A stretch of DNA of 64,000 nt from contig OZ038496.1 of NCBI GenBank assembly GCA_964036315.1, positions 16,993,033 to 17,057,032 on the forward strand, in the 5' to 3' direction. Source of the DNA: Acanthosepion esculentum. Taxonomy: Eukaryota > Mollusca > Cephalopoda > Sepiida > Sepiidae. Made by a program: the position numbers and the translations under genes. Under the pieces are notes generated by a model. The model worked only from the letters and a program-made list of their open reading frames with translations. It was not told where the DNA came from and searched no databases. Positions 21,250 through 32,599 of this stretch are shown one piece after another; the first letter of the stretch is position 1; each line of letters begins with the position of its first letter.

Positions 21250-21584
21250 GGCTGTTAAAAAGATTTCTGCCCTACTAGTATATGAAAGAGTGCTTGAAGC
21301 TACATGGAAAATGCAATTAGCAAATCAGTTTCAGCTGACACAGCTTCTGTTCCTCTTATACTAATTTTTCTGGGAAAGGCATGAATCCACTTCTCCTTCT
21401 GCTCTGTTCCATTGCCATATTGCTTGATAGAATGTCCAATGACTGGCATGCCACAATAGTTAATGGAGAAATGTATGGATAAAAAATGCTTCCACAATTA
21501 ACTTATTTGTTAGTGGTAGGAAACTGCTTTTACGCTTACATATAACTAAACTTGACAGGAGCATTTCGTTAGAAAGAAAGAAAA
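21247..21584. other. No recognised feature
   Basis: The minus-strand 65-codon frame (21300-21497) has no recognised domain. Confidence 0.35.
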
Positions 21585-22265
21585 GGGTGCTGGATTGCTG
21601 TATGGTATGCATCCTTCTGTATGTCAGAGAATGTTGGACAATTTCCCTAAGGATAAGGAAAAAAGTAAAGTCAGAAGAAATCGGATTCTAAAGAAGGATA
21701 TTGAAAATTCCATGGACAAAATGAGTAAGCAACAAGTCTTAAAGAAAATTCCAACAGAAAGAACACTTTAACCCAGAATAAGGAAAATCTAGCAGAAATT
21801 CCTTGGACATATAATAAGGAGAGCTTGGAAAACAACCCTCATAGGGCATATTGAATAAATGAGAGATAGGAGAAGCCAGTGCGACACTTACATGACAAGC
21901 TTGTTGTTGTAGTCTTGTTAGGGCCAGAAATAAAGACACAAAGAGAGGAATCGAGTTAAACAAATATATTAACAGAAACAGTAATACAAACGAGAGTGTT
22001 ACAGCAAGAATGTTCAGTCCGACTGTCAGAGCTGACTGCTGGAAACTTCCCTCTCCAAAAGGCAGTACCTGCTCCTATTTATAGCTAGGAGAGTCCATGC
22101 ATGTGTGGGTAAATTACCATAGCACTTGTGTGTATAGATGTCGAGTGAGCGGATGGTTAAAAATTGCTTAGAAGCACATGACATAGAAAGTTGTAGCAAG
22201 ACTTGATCACCTATATCTTGAAGGGATATAGAAAAAGATGAAGAAGAAATAATAATGATGATAAT
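21585..22265 (+). mobile_element. LINE remnant (family R), split by a solo LTR
   Basis: The forward reading gives YVRECWTIS, KIPWTK, then after the LTR SSERMVKNCLEAHD and a tail like the family R C-terminus. Removing 21905-22124 and one CTTGT copy restores a continuous LINE path (...TACATGACAAG|CTTGT|GTGTATAG...). The remnant has many frameshifts. The LINE is older than the LTR insertion. Confidence 0.7.
21905..22124 (-). mobile_element. Solo LTR (220 bp) with 5-bp target duplication
   Basis: On the minus strand it starts TGCTATGGTAATTTACCC and ends GACTACAACA, giving TG...CA termini. CTTGT flanks both sides (21900-21904 and 22125-22129). A promoter-like CTATAAATAGGAGCAGG lies about 40 bp from the 5' end. 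No internal retroelement is present, as expected after LTR-LTR recombination. A sister copy is at 37450-37678. Confidence 0.9.
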
Positions 22266-22611
22266 TTACTGTCTACTATGGAGAAGAAGATTCTATTACC
22301 CTGGTTTTCAATGAGAGCTTACACCAAAGATAAATGCAACTATCTCATCTAGTCAGTAGACACATGTTGGACTCCTTATGGGTACCCCTCTAACTGGGGA
22401 TGGAGCATGCTTATTTGTAGAAATCTTAGAATCAGGCCTGTTTCAGCATTTCCTCCTGCAAAATCTGTTATATCCCAACTATATCAATGATGTCTTAATA
22501 ATTTACCCAAAAACATTGATATAAAAAATATTCTTAGCTAACTCAACCAGATTGAACCAATTACTTTTGAAACAGAAAATAATGGCTCACTACCTTTTTT
22601 TAGACATTTGA
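22266..22611. other. No recognised feature
   Basis: AT-rich sequence with no family recognised. Confidence 0.35.
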
Positions 22612-22915
22612 TTAACACGTTGACTGCCAGAGTTTAATTAGGTAATCTTTCTTTAAAAACAAGCTTTATGATAACCAAATTTGGCAATAAATATTTTATG
22701 AGTTGATTTATAGCTTCAACTGAAGTCTTAATATTGTTTTCATACTAAAAGTATCATTGAGAATAAACTTGTTGTTTGTGCCCGCAGAAGAAAATATATC
22801 AGAATATGTCAAATGTGAAATACCTGCTAGTTGGCACAAGATCACTCATAGTTGGCAACATAATAAAAAACTGCATGACCACAAGTTAATTTATGGTTGG
22901 CAGGCAATGTATTAA
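22612..22915. mobile_element. piggyBac-like MITE
   Basis: Bounded by TTAA at 22612-22615 and 22912-22915. Ends TTAACACGTTGACTGCCA and the complement of TTAATACATTGCCTGCCA match at 14 of 18 positions, which is typical of piggyBac TIRs. It is about 304 bp and non-coding. A decayed relative of its right half lies at 24204-24352. Confidence 0.7.
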
Positions 22916-23224
22916 AAAAATCAGTGATAAACACAAAAACAAAAGCAGTAGAGAATTGATTGAAGTTAGCTAGGTTGTGTGTTTAGATTTAAAGTTAAGT
23001 ATGCCTATGTCTTCAGCATTTCACTTGATGTGGAATTATAACCTGTTTGCTGTATTTCATTATCTCCTCCTGCATATATATGATTCCAATGATAAAACAA
23101 TATTTAGTTTGAAAGGTCAAAATGCATCACGGGAATTTTTCCATTTTGTTATTCAATTACCCACTATTAGTCTGATATAGTCTTTTTTTGAATGTGTATG
23201 TTATACATTGTAATCAAGAAGTGA
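22916..23224. other. No recognised feature
   Basis: The plus-strand 67-codon frame at 22977-23180 has no known domain. Confidence 0.35.
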
Positions 23225-23690
23225 AAACAAGAAGTTTTTGCATCCTGGATATGACGATAAACTACATCCGTGTCCTGGGTAAGGCGATAAGCTACGTCCA
23301 ATAGCAAGGCCTCTGATCAGGGATTTTGAGGAGTGTGGAACAACCTCTTAATTGCTGGTAGTACCTGTTAGGGTCCCAGCTATGGGTAAATAGTTAACCC
23401 TGAAACTGAGGTAAAAAGCATTATAAAATATTACCAGCAATAAGTTTTTGAAGGAAAAAAACTATTACCAGCAATACGTTTTTGAAAAAAAACTATTGCC
23501 AGCTATACATTTTCGAAAAAATAATATTACCAGCTATACATTTTTGAGAAAAAAAATATTAGCAGAAATAGATTTTTGACAAAACAAAAATATTACCAGG
23601 AAAAAAAACAAGTTGTCGGCATTAAATGACCCATTGAAAGTTGATATGCCGTAAAACAAAACAAACCAAATCAAACCAAACCAAGAACTT
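23225..23690 (-). repeat. Dispersed repeat M, copy 2
   Basis: Reverse orientation of repeat M: TCCTGGGTAAGGCGATAAGC, then three or four TATTACCAGCAATA blocks about 35 bp apart, then TGACCCATTGAAAGTTGATATG and AAACAAACC. It is longer than copy 1. Confidence 0.9.
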
Positions 23691-23759
23691 TTCCGTAGAG
23701 AAAAATTAATGGAAATATTACTGACCAATAAACTAGTGTTATTATATATACAATTGAAT

Positions 23760-24182
23760 AGATAGAAGCAGACAAAGAATAAGTGAAGACATAGAAAGAA
23801 TGCTGGACAATCTCATTATAGATGAAGAGAATTGAAGCAATAGAAACATGGCTCTTCAGGTGTTGAGAATATCATGGACTGATCATGTGAGCAATGATGA
23901 AATTTTAGAGAAGATGGAAACAAATATAATGCTTAGACTTTAAATCAGAAAGAGTTGATATTTCTAGGGTACACGAGGAAAGAAGGCTTGGAGAATTTGG
24001 CGTTGATGGGACATATTAAAAGATGGGAAGAGGTGCAGAGGAAATCAATGAACTTGTGTGAATGGTTGGCAGAACAGAGATTAGGAGTGACAGTGAAGAG
24101 ACAAAATTTATTAAGAGATACAAAGGATAGGAAATTGTGGAGAGCCATGATCACTCGTATTCTGAAAGGACATGGCACATAG
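23760..24182 (+). mobile_element. LINE remnant (family R), C-terminal region
   Basis: The frame at 23955-24182 reads MIFLGYTRKEGLENLALMGHIK and LCEWLAEQRLGVTVKRQNLL, ending RKLWRAMITRILKGHGT. This is the conserved LINE C-terminus usually read FLGHIMRKEGLENL...RKLWRAM. Upstream sequence (23800-23940) is frameshifted but still gives RIEAIETW. It is the best-preserved family R tail here. Confidence 0.85.
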
Positions 24183-24203
24183 AAGATCAGGAGAGCAGAA
24201 AGG

Positions 24204-24352
24204 TTAAAATGTATAACAGGAATAAAGTCATTGTTTTTTGTCTACAGATGAAAATTTCTCGAAATATGCCAAACACTAGATAACTCATATTCGATGTCAT
24301 AATAAAAACTTTAAACCATGAATCAACTCATTGTTGGTAATCAATATGTTAA
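24204..24352. mobile_element. Decayed piggyBac-like MITE, partial
   Basis: Shares with 22770-22915 the order CAGATGAAAATTTCTCGAAA...AATATGCCAAAC...ATAATAAAAACT...GGTAATCAATATGTTAA. Both ends fall at TTAA. Confidence 0.5.
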
Positions 24353-24482
24353 TTAGATTCAATAAAAAATTACAATTTAAAGTATATTGAAAGTTAACAA
24401 ATACACATGACTATTAAATATGAAGCTGCTAAATAATGACTACTAAATAATTTTACTGTCAATGTATACAATATGCAATGGA

Positions 24483-24560
24483 TAAATTGTCATCTAAATT
24501 ATGCGATGGATAAATTGTCATCTAAATTATGCGATGGATAAATTGTCATCTAAATTATGC
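24483..24560. repeat. Minisatellite, 28-bp unit x about 3
   Basis: GCGATGGATAAATTGTCATC followed by TAAATTAT, repeated three times. Confidence 0.95.
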
Positions 24561-24639
24561 AAAAATGAAAATAACACTGACATCTCATTTTAACTGATAT
24601 ATTTACCAAAATTACACAAAAATATCTTGAAATACTAAA

Positions 24640-25395
24640 AAGTAAATTTATTCAATAAAATTGCCATTGTCTTCAACCATGGTCTCCAGACGACATAGAA
24701 AACCCCTGGATCCCTTCTGGATGGTCTGCTTGTTGAAGTTGGTGAATGCTGCCATAATCCTTGTCTTCAGTTCATCTTTGGTGTTATAAGGAATTTTGTT
24801 GGTCTCTCGATGAACTGTGCCTCACACATAATAATCAAGTGAGTTGCAGTCTGGGGAGTTAGGTGGCCAGATGTAACGGGCGATGTAGTTGCAGAAATTG
24901 TCTGACAGCCATCACCGAGTTCTCCTGCTTGTGTGACATGGTGCAGAGTCCTGTTGCTAGACATAGGGTCATCCATCAGCCACCCTCTTGACCCAGAGCA
25001 GCACTACCTCCGGAAGGCACTTGATATAGACCTTCATGTTGTGTCTGATGCCTTGTGAGAAGATCAGTGGAGGCATAACTTTGCAATCACTGATGATTAC
25101 TCCAAACACCATGATGTTGATTGGGTATATCATTGAACGCTTTTGAATCCTTTACACTGTCTTCTGATTGACACCCAAACACTCTGAAATGTTTGTATTG
25201 GAGCTTCTGGCATGAATGCCAAGCAGTACAGCATGCATCTTTCAAATTTCTGGCAGAGTGAATTGTGTCGTGGTGCTCTTTTTCTCACTGATGGTGCCCA
25301 ACTGACCCTACTATACTGTTCAGTCAACAAAATCAAAAACAATCAACATGCATGCATGAAATGAAAAAATATAAAATGGCGATAATTTACTTATT
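24640..25395 (-). pseudogene. Tc1/mariner transposase pseudogene (DDxD type)
   Basis: Minus-strand reading: QQDSAPCHT around the second catalytic Asp, then IWPPNSPDCNSLDYYV with the third Asp in LDYY, then ETNKIPYNTKDELKTRIMAAF and FLCRLETMVEDNGNFIE at the C-terminus. Upstream is NQHHGVWS, decayed. Stops and frameshifts are scattered. A candidate 5' TIR, TACAGGGTGCAATAAGT, is at the right edge; the other TIR was not found. The family resembles insect and mollusc DD37D elements, judged from motifs only. Confidence 0.75.
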
Positions 25396-25539
25396 GCACC
25401 CTGTATGTATGTGTATGAGAAAAAGGCAAGAAACAAGAAAACCTAATTTGAACAAAGAAAATATTGACAAGACAGAAAAATCTAATTTCTGAAAGCATAG
25501 AATCAAATATAAATGAAACATAAAACAATATCAAACAAT
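25396..25539. other. AT-rich, no feature
   Basis: Transition into the satellite-like tract. Confidence 0.35.
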
Positions 25540-26905
25540 TAAATAATGTGACATGCAATTAAACATCAAAGAATAAAGCATCAATCAAAAAATCAAGCCT
25601 GTGATCAAACTTCAATAAAACATAAATCAAACAATAAACATCAATCAGTGAAGCATCAATCAAACAATGAAGCATACAATTATCATCAATCAAATATACA
25701 AGCAAAAATCAGAGAAACAACAATCAAACAAGCATACAATCAATCAAACATACAATCAAACATCAATCAAGCATCATTCAATCAATCAAGCATACACCCA
25801 AACATAAATCAAGCATCGATCAAACATCAATCAATCAAAATTCAATCAAAATTCAGTCAAGCATCTGTGAAATAATAAAGCAAACAAATATCAACCAAAC
25901 AAACATCAATCAAGCATACAATGAAACATGAATCAACAGTCAATTAACCAATCAACTACACAAAAAAGCATCAATCAAACATCATTCAAGCATACAATCA
26001 AACATCAATTAAATGATCAAGCTTACACTCAAGAGTCAATTAAGCATCAATCGGTCAAGCTTAGAATTAAACATCAATCAAGCATCAAACAATGAAACAT
26101 CAATCAAGCATCAATAATCAATCAAACATACAATGAAACATCAATCCAGCATCACTCAATCAAGTATGAAAACATCATTCAAGCGTACAATCAGTCAAAC
26201 AATCCAGCATAGAATTAAAGATCAATGAACTATCAAACGTTAAACTAAAATCAAACATCAACCAAACAAGCATACAATCAAACATCAGTTCGGCATCAAT
26301 CGAACATCAATCAACCATACAATCAAACATTAATCAAGCCAGCATGTAATAAAATATGAAACATTAATGAAGCATCAATCAATCAAATATACAATCAAAC
26401 GGTCAAGCAGCAATCAAACATCAATTAAATATTAATCAAACATTCAAGCATCAATCAAACATCAATCAAGCATCAAGCTAACATACGAACAAACATCAAT
26501 CATCAAACAATCAACTATACAATCAAACATCAAACAATCAATCAAGCAGCAATCAAACATCAATTAAATATTAATCAAACATTGAAGCATACAATCAAAC
26601 ATCAATCAAACATCAATCAAGCATCAAGCTAACATATGAACAAACATCAATCATCAATCAATCCAGCATACAATCAAACATCAATCAGGAACACAGTTAA
26701 ACATCAATCAAACTATCAATCATACAATCAAACATCCGACATCAATCAGGCATACAATCAAACATTAATCAAACAATCAAGTGGACAATCAAATATCAGT
26801 CAAGTTACAATCAAACAATGAAGCATACAAGCCAATATCAATCAACCAATATGCGTACAATCAAACATCAATCAAGCCTCAATCAAACAAGCATAAAAAC
26901 AAAAA
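25540..26905. repeat. Satellite-like tract of CAATCAAACAT / CAATCAAGCAT motifs
   Basis: About 1.35 kb built from near-11-bp motifs (CATCAATCAAA, CATACAATCAA), irregularly spaced and heavily mutated. One strand is very T/G-poor. Frames with strings of Q, S, N and H are translation of the repeat. Confidence 0.95.
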
Positions 26906-27201
26906 TGATAGAAACAGTAATTGTTACTGTGAGTCTAAGTTTCACATGAAGTGTACATGCTCTTCAAAGAAATGTTAGATCCATCTGAAGATAGGGTTCT
27001 ATTTCCAGTGAAGATCTGTGGCTTTACTAGATTTACTGGATTGTATCTATTGAACCCAGGCATCTGAGATAATATCCAATTATCTCTAACCATATGCAGG
27101 CACCTATATTGAATTTAGGTGAAATGGAACATTGATTTGGAGGAATAATTGCTTACTAAAACCATTTTTGTGAGTACATAATCTAATATATAAATTTTCT
27201 A

Positions 27202-27205
<4 letters not shown>
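26906..27205. other. No recognised feature
   Basis: No coding or repeat family recognised. Confidence 0.35.
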
Positions 27206-27244
<39 letters not shown>

Positions 27245-27246
27245 TA
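27206..27246. repeat. (TA)n microsatellite
   Basis: About 20 TA units. Confidence 0.95.
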
Positions 27247-27282
27247 ATAAATGTGAATTTTAGTGTGACACTGTGTCACACT

Positions 27283-27750
27283 TTTTCTTCTTTACTCCTA
27301 GAGGCTGTAGCCCAATATATCATACCATTTTGGAATCAAGCCAACTTTGTGAACAAATTAAAAACATTCCAGTCTGGATCCAGACCTGCAATCCTGAAAT
27401 TTTGGATTCCCAAGTTTTCATTACTGCTATTGTTTTCAGATACTGTCATCTTTGCTTCTGCTGATAAAAACAATTAAAGGGACACAACTCTCTAACTTTC
27501 AATAGCTCATTTCAAATGAAAAAATTCTCAAATTACAGTGTTTCAAAATAAAATTGTCCATGTTTTCAACTTTACTCTACAGGTCGTAGCCCAACATATC
27601 ATACCATTTTGGAATCAGGCTGACTCTGTGAGCAAATTAAAAACATTCCAGGCTGGATCTGGACCTGAAATCCTGAAATTTTAGATTCTCAAGTTTTCAT
27701 TACTGTGATTGTTTTGATGAAATCATCAAAACAATCACAGTAATGAAAAC
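27283..27750. repeat. Tandem duplication of about 290 bp ending in a palindrome
   Basis: AGCCCAATATATCATACCAT...CATTCCAG...TCCTGAAATTTT is repeated at 27305 and 27590. The second copy ends in a perfect palindrome, CATTACTGTGATTGTTTTGA on both arms (about 27700-27747), formed by inverted duplication of its own end. Confidence 0.85.
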
Positions 27751-28119
27751 TACATGAATTACATGAATTTTTTTATGTGATTTTTTGCGACAAATTTTTT
27801 TTTGTACAATAACAATTTTTATAACTTGGAAATAAATTTGAAACAATGAAAAATTCAGTGAAAGTCTCTTATGAAATAAAAATTATTGTTTGTATGGAAA
27901 GTAAGGACCTACATACATCAAATTGTCTTTAAATTAAGTGGCAGAAGAAGAATTATTGTTGAGCTTTTAAAAGGCAAATTTTAATATTAATGCAATAATT
28001 AAATACAGCAAATCAATATACAGTTCTTCTGTAGTTTATTATTGCATCTACTCCTCCCTACCTATTGTGATGAAGGCCCAATCAAGAGTCCTCCTCCAAT
28101 AGGGTGGCTTTTAAGCTAG
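27751..28119. other. No recognised feature
   Basis: AT-rich sequence only. Confidence 0.35.
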
Positions 28120-28169
<50 letters not shown>

Positions 28170-28295
28170 CTAAAATAAATCCTAAAGAGCCAGGAAAACC
28201 TACCTAGGTTTCACCTAAATGGATCTTCTGCTTACCCTGAAGATCCATTTACGTGAAACCTAGGTAGGTTTTCCTGGCTTCAGGTTTTGAATTCA
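28120..28295. repeat. (TA)n and hairpin with hammerhead-like core
   Basis: After the TA run, 28178-28275 is an inverted repeat: AAGAGCCAGGAAAACCTACC / complement, centred near 28230. The right arm reads CTGAAGATCC...GTGAAACC, a CTGANGA...GAAAC core shared with 55828-55965 and 63400-63475. It is probably a foldback fragment of a Penelope-like element. Confidence 0.7.
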
Positions 28296-28339
28296 AAGTT
28301 GTCCTTCTCCTAGACCAGTTGCCATCCAAGCCTATAGAA

Positions 28340-28497
28340 CCTAGTCTGTCCTGCTATTTACCAATAGCTGGAGGGAGAAGAAGAGGATTCACACCTTTCC
28401 CAAGGGTATTAGCATGTAAGTTAATTTGACTGGAATTCAAACTCGGCTCTCCGATTCCTCAATCCAAGCCGCTATCCATTACTCCACCATGCCTCCT

Positions 28498-28500
<3 letters not shown>
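28340..28500 (-). mobile_element. tRNA-derived SINE without 5S part
   Basis: Minus strand: A box TGGTGGAGTAATGG, B box GAGTTTGAATTCC, then CCCTTGGGAAAGGTGTGAAT and CCAGCTATTGG, the body of the 3190-3436 SINE. Confidence 0.8.

Positions 28501-28551
<51 letters not shown>
28499..28551. repeat. (TA)n microsatellite
   Basis: About 26 TA units abutting the SINE 5' end. Confidence 0.95.
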
Positions 28552-28556
<5 letters not shown>

Positions 28557-28795
28557 ATAGAGCATAAGTCAATATAAATAAATGCTCTCTATATATATAA
28601 TGTAAGAAGGAATTCATAAAAACCACTTCAATGCTTAAATTTTTATTCTGCTTTCAATGTTTCATTCCATCTTCAGAGCAACTGAATAAATAAGGAAAAA
28701 TCATTACTATGGCAACTTTGCTAACAAGAAAGGCTGTAGTTGATTTGAAATTTTTTAGAAAAATTAACAGTTAATAAAATTAAAAATAAATATTT

Positions 28796-28960
28796 GTGGA
28801 CATTATTTACATTATTCAGACTATTGTCCTCATCGTTGTCACCATGTTTATCACAATGTTTTGGCCGTTGTACACTCCGGCCTTCTTTAGGTGGTTGGAA
28901 TATCGAACTGAACTGAACCCTTTATTTCACTCACTGGGGTAGACTGTTCTAGTTCAATAT
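28796..28960 (-). mobile_element. SINE C fragment (tRNA-headed family, core and tail)
   Basis: The plus strand shows TTACATTATTCAGACTATTG, TCCTCATC, TTTTGGCCGTTGTACACTCC, CTTCTTTAGGTGG and ACTGGGGTAGACTGTTCTAG, the family core in reverse. The tRNA head is missing. Confidence 0.85.
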
Positions 28961-29689
28961 TTGTGGATAAAATAAATATCTGTCAACTATTAATGAGATT
29001 TGGACCCAGAAAAATGTTAAAATAAATGTATCATATATTGATGCTATGAAAACAGTGGATATGGGTGATTTAAAGTATAATTTATGTTAATATTATTTAG
29101 TGATTAAAGAATTTATAGAATTATATTAAAATAAAAATTATGATAATTTTTTTATGAAGCAGTATCTATTTTAACATTATTTTCTTTAAGCCAGTTGTCA
29201 ATTACAAATGTTTTCCTTTGTACCACTTTACTTCTTATTTAATGATTGTTATTGCAATATTTTAAAGTTGTTAAGCTCAAATATTTAACAATGTGATAGG
29301 GTGATTTCTGTAGATATGTTTATTGTCATAGAACTCGCCATGAGCTTATTCAGTCATTAACTTACAAATTAAGATTCATCAGAAATTTCACGTAGGAAAA
29401 ACATGAAATTTTCACAGGTATTTCTAGATTATAATATTATGATAATATTTAAGTTTTAAGAAAAATATAGAATTTACCATATTTGCCAGCCCATTGAATG
29501 CACACAGATTTTAGCATGGAATATTCAAGAAAAAATGCATACATCACAACCAAAAAAATCAAAATGAAAACCTTATCTTCATATGACATTCTCACTAACC
29601 ATGAAGAAACACTTAAAGTATTAGCATAAATTATACGTTTTTGATAGAAGGCTTAATTACCAGGACGTTTTTTTTTTAAAGAAAGATTT
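28961..29689. other. AT-rich, no recognised feature
   Basis: No family or coding signal. Confidence 0.4.
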
Positions 29690-32345
29690 TAGTACATTTC
29701 ATCATGCTTTTATTGAAAATTGTTTTAGTTGTTTTTCAGGGAGCAACATCTGCACATACAATAAATTCATAATAGCCACAAAGAAATCTACTGACATCAG
29801 TGAACACTGGTACACAGGGTAATAGGCAAAAAAGACCCCAGAAATATGGTAGTTGTTGGTAAATGAAGTTGCATACATAAAAGCAAATTCCAATATCTGT
29901 ATATCAACAAAAACACGTACAAAGCAAGCAGCAATATACCAGTCAAAGCAAATATTTGTATGAAATCTGGTATTTCTGCAAAACAAGCAGTAAAATATTG
30001 TACAATTCCACAAATTTCTTTTTCCTGGGTCGATTTTTCAGGGATATTTTTATTGATATCATGTTTGTTCATTTTTGGGAAAAGAAGAATTTTAGTTCAT
30101 TTCATCATGCATTTATTGAAAATTGTTTTAGTTGTTTTTCAGGGAACAACATCTTCACATACAGTAAATTCATAATAGCTACAAAGAAACCAACTGATAT
30201 CAGTGAACATTGGTACATATGGTAATAGGCAAAAAATCATTTTTCAAGGATATTTTTATTGATATCATGTTTGTTCATTTTTAGGAGAAGAAAAATTTTA
30301 GTACATTTCATCATACATTTATTGAAAATTGTTTTAGTTGTTTTTCAGGGAACAACATCTTCACATACAGTAAATTCATAATAGCTACAAAGAAACCAAC
30401 TGATATCAGTGAACATTGGTACATATGGTAATAGGCAAAAAATCATTTTTCAAGGATATTTTTATTGATATCATGTTTGTTCATTTTTAGGAGAAGAAAA
30501 ATTTTAGTACATTTCATCATACATTTATTGAAAATTGTTTTAGTTGTTTTTCAGGGAACAACATCTTCACATACAGTAAATTCATAATAGCTACAAAGAA
30601 ACCAACTGATATCAGTGAACATTGGTACATATGGTAATAGGCAAAAAATCATTTTTCAAGGATATTTTTATTGATATCATGTTTGTTCATTTTTAGGAGA
30701 AGAAAAATTTTAGTACATTTCATCATACATTTATTGAAAATTGTTTTAGTTGTTTTTCAGGGAACAACATCTTCACATACAGTAAATTCATAATAGCTAC
30801 AAAGAAACCAACTGATATCAGTGAACATTGGTACATATGGTAATAGGCAAAAAATCATTTTTCAAGGATATTTTTATTGATATCATGTTTGTTCATTTTT
30901 AGGAGAAGAAAAATTTTAGTACATTTCATCATACATTTATTGAAAATTGTTTTAGTTGTTTTTCAGGGAACAACATCTTCACATACAGTAAATTCATAAT
31001 AGCTACAAAGAAACCAACTGATATCAGTGAACATTGGTACATATGGTAATAGGCAAAAAATCATTTTTCAAGGATATTTTTATTGATATCATGTTTGTTC
31101 ATTTTTAGGAGAAGAAAAATTTTAGTACATTTCATCATACATTTATTGAAAATTGTTTTAGTTGTTTTTCAGGGAACAACATCTTCACATACAGTAAATT
31201 CATAATAGCTACAAAGAAACCAACTGATATCAGTGAACATTGGTACATATGGTAATAGGCAAAAAATCATTTTTCAAGGATATTTTTATTGATATCATGT
31301 TTGTTCATTTTTAGGAGAAGAAAAATTTTAGTACATTTCATCATACATTTATTGAAAATTGTTTTAGTTGTTTTTCAGGGAACAACATCTTCACATACAG
31401 TAAATTCATAATAGCTACAAAGAAACCAACTGATATCAGTGAACATTGGTACATATGGTAATAGGCAAAAAATCATTTTTCAAGGATATTTTTATTGATA
31501 TCATGTTTGTTCATTTTTAGGAGAAGAAAAATTTTAGTACATTTCATCATACATTTATTGAAAATTGTTTTAGTTGTTTTTCAGGGAACAACATCTTCAC
31601 ATACAGTAAATTCATAATAGCTACAAAGAAACCAACTGATATCAGTGAACATTGGTACATATGGTAATAGGCAAAAAATCATTTTTCAAGGATATTTTTA
31701 TTGATATCATGTTTGTTCATTTTTAGGAGAAGAAAAATTTTAGTACATTTCATCATACATTTATTGAAAATTGTTTTAGTTGTTTTTCAGGGAACAACAT
31801 CTTCACATACAGTAAATTCATAATAGCCACAAAGAAACCAACTGATATCAGTGAACATTGGTACATATGGTAATAGGCAAAAAATCATTTTTCAAGGATA
31901 TTTTTATTGATATCATGTTTGTTCATTTTTAGGAGAAGAAAAATTTTAGTACATTTCATCATACATTTATTGAAAATTGTTTTAGTTGTTTTTCAGGGAA
32001 CAACATCTTCACATACAGTAAATTCATAATAGCCACAAAGAAACCAACTGATATCAGTGAACATTGGTACATATGGTAATAGGCAAAAAATCATTAATAA
32101 GGTACTTGTCGGTAAATGAAGTTCCATACCATACATGCAGAAAAGCAAATACCTGTATATCAACAAAAACACACACAAAGCAAGCAGCAAAATACCAGTC
32201 AAAGCAAATACTTCTGTGAAATCTTGTATTTCTGCAAAACAAGCAGCCAAATATTGTACAGTTCCACAAATTTCTTAATTTCTTTTTCCTGGTTGAATTT
32301 TTCAGGGATATTTTTATTGATATCATGTTTGTTCATTTCCAGGAG
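29690..32345. repeat. 206-bp tandem array inside a larger duplicated segment
   Basis: GGTAATAGGCAAAAAATCAT starts at 30221, 30427, 30633, 30839, 31045, 31251, 31457, 31663, 31869 and 32075: ten exact 206-bp steps with almost no substitutions. Flanks 29820-30060 and 32095-32330 match each other and are not part of the 206-bp unit, so the ancestral unit was longer and an inner deletion product was amplified. Near identity implies recent amplification or homogenisation. Confidence 0.97.
29797..30072 (-). CDS. Candidate single-pass membrane protein frame (unproven)
   Basis: A 91-codon minus-strand frame reads MNKHDINKNIPEKSTQEKEI, then CGIVQYFTACFAEIPD and a hydrophobic stretch FIQIFALTGILLLALYVFLL followed by IYRYW (about residues 37-61). 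The layout, polar N-terminus plus one TM helix ending in an aromatic motif, resembles regulin or sarcolipin-type micropeptides, but similarity is only of layout. The second copy (32330-32095) keeps FALTGILLLAL-VFLLIYRY but has an 8-bp insertion upstream that breaks the frame. No splice or promoter evidence was seen. It may instead be a chance frame in a repeat. Confidence 0.2.
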   Translation of the reverse strand: MNKHDINKNIPEKSTQEKEICGIVQYFTACFAEIPDFIQIFALTGILLLALYVFLLIYRYWNLLLCMQLHLPTTTIFLGSFLPITLCTSVH

Positions 32346-32564
32346 TCTTAGTTTCAGAGCTAAGCGTACACTGATTCCTGTTGAATCCCAGTTTTGTCAT
32401 GGTCTTCATGTCCATCTCATAAATGATTCTATTGTATTAAATGCAGAGTAATTTTTTGAGTTAAAGTCAGCATCCAGTAGGCCAGAGAATATGGTAATTA
32501 AAATTTATAATCTATTCTTTTTATAAGGATATTTAACCAGTAGTGATTCTAATATTATTTTCTT

Positions 32565-32568
<4 letters not shown>

Positions 32569-32595
<27 letters not shown>
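32569..32595. repeat. (TA)n microsatellite
   Basis: Short TA run followed by a T run. Confidence 0.9.
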
Positions 32596-32599
32596 GTTT

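Noticed and set aside
25540..26905. CRISPR-like array
   Set aside because: Motifs are about 11 bp, irregular and without unique spacers; the genome is eukaryotic.
25648..26978. Q/N/S-rich forward frames, possibly a low-complexity protein
   Set aside because: They simply translate the CAATCAAACAT tract; frames change and stop irregularly.
27253..27477. 74-codon frame as a secreted protein
   Set aside because: The sequence is tandemly duplicated with changes that do not preserve the frame.
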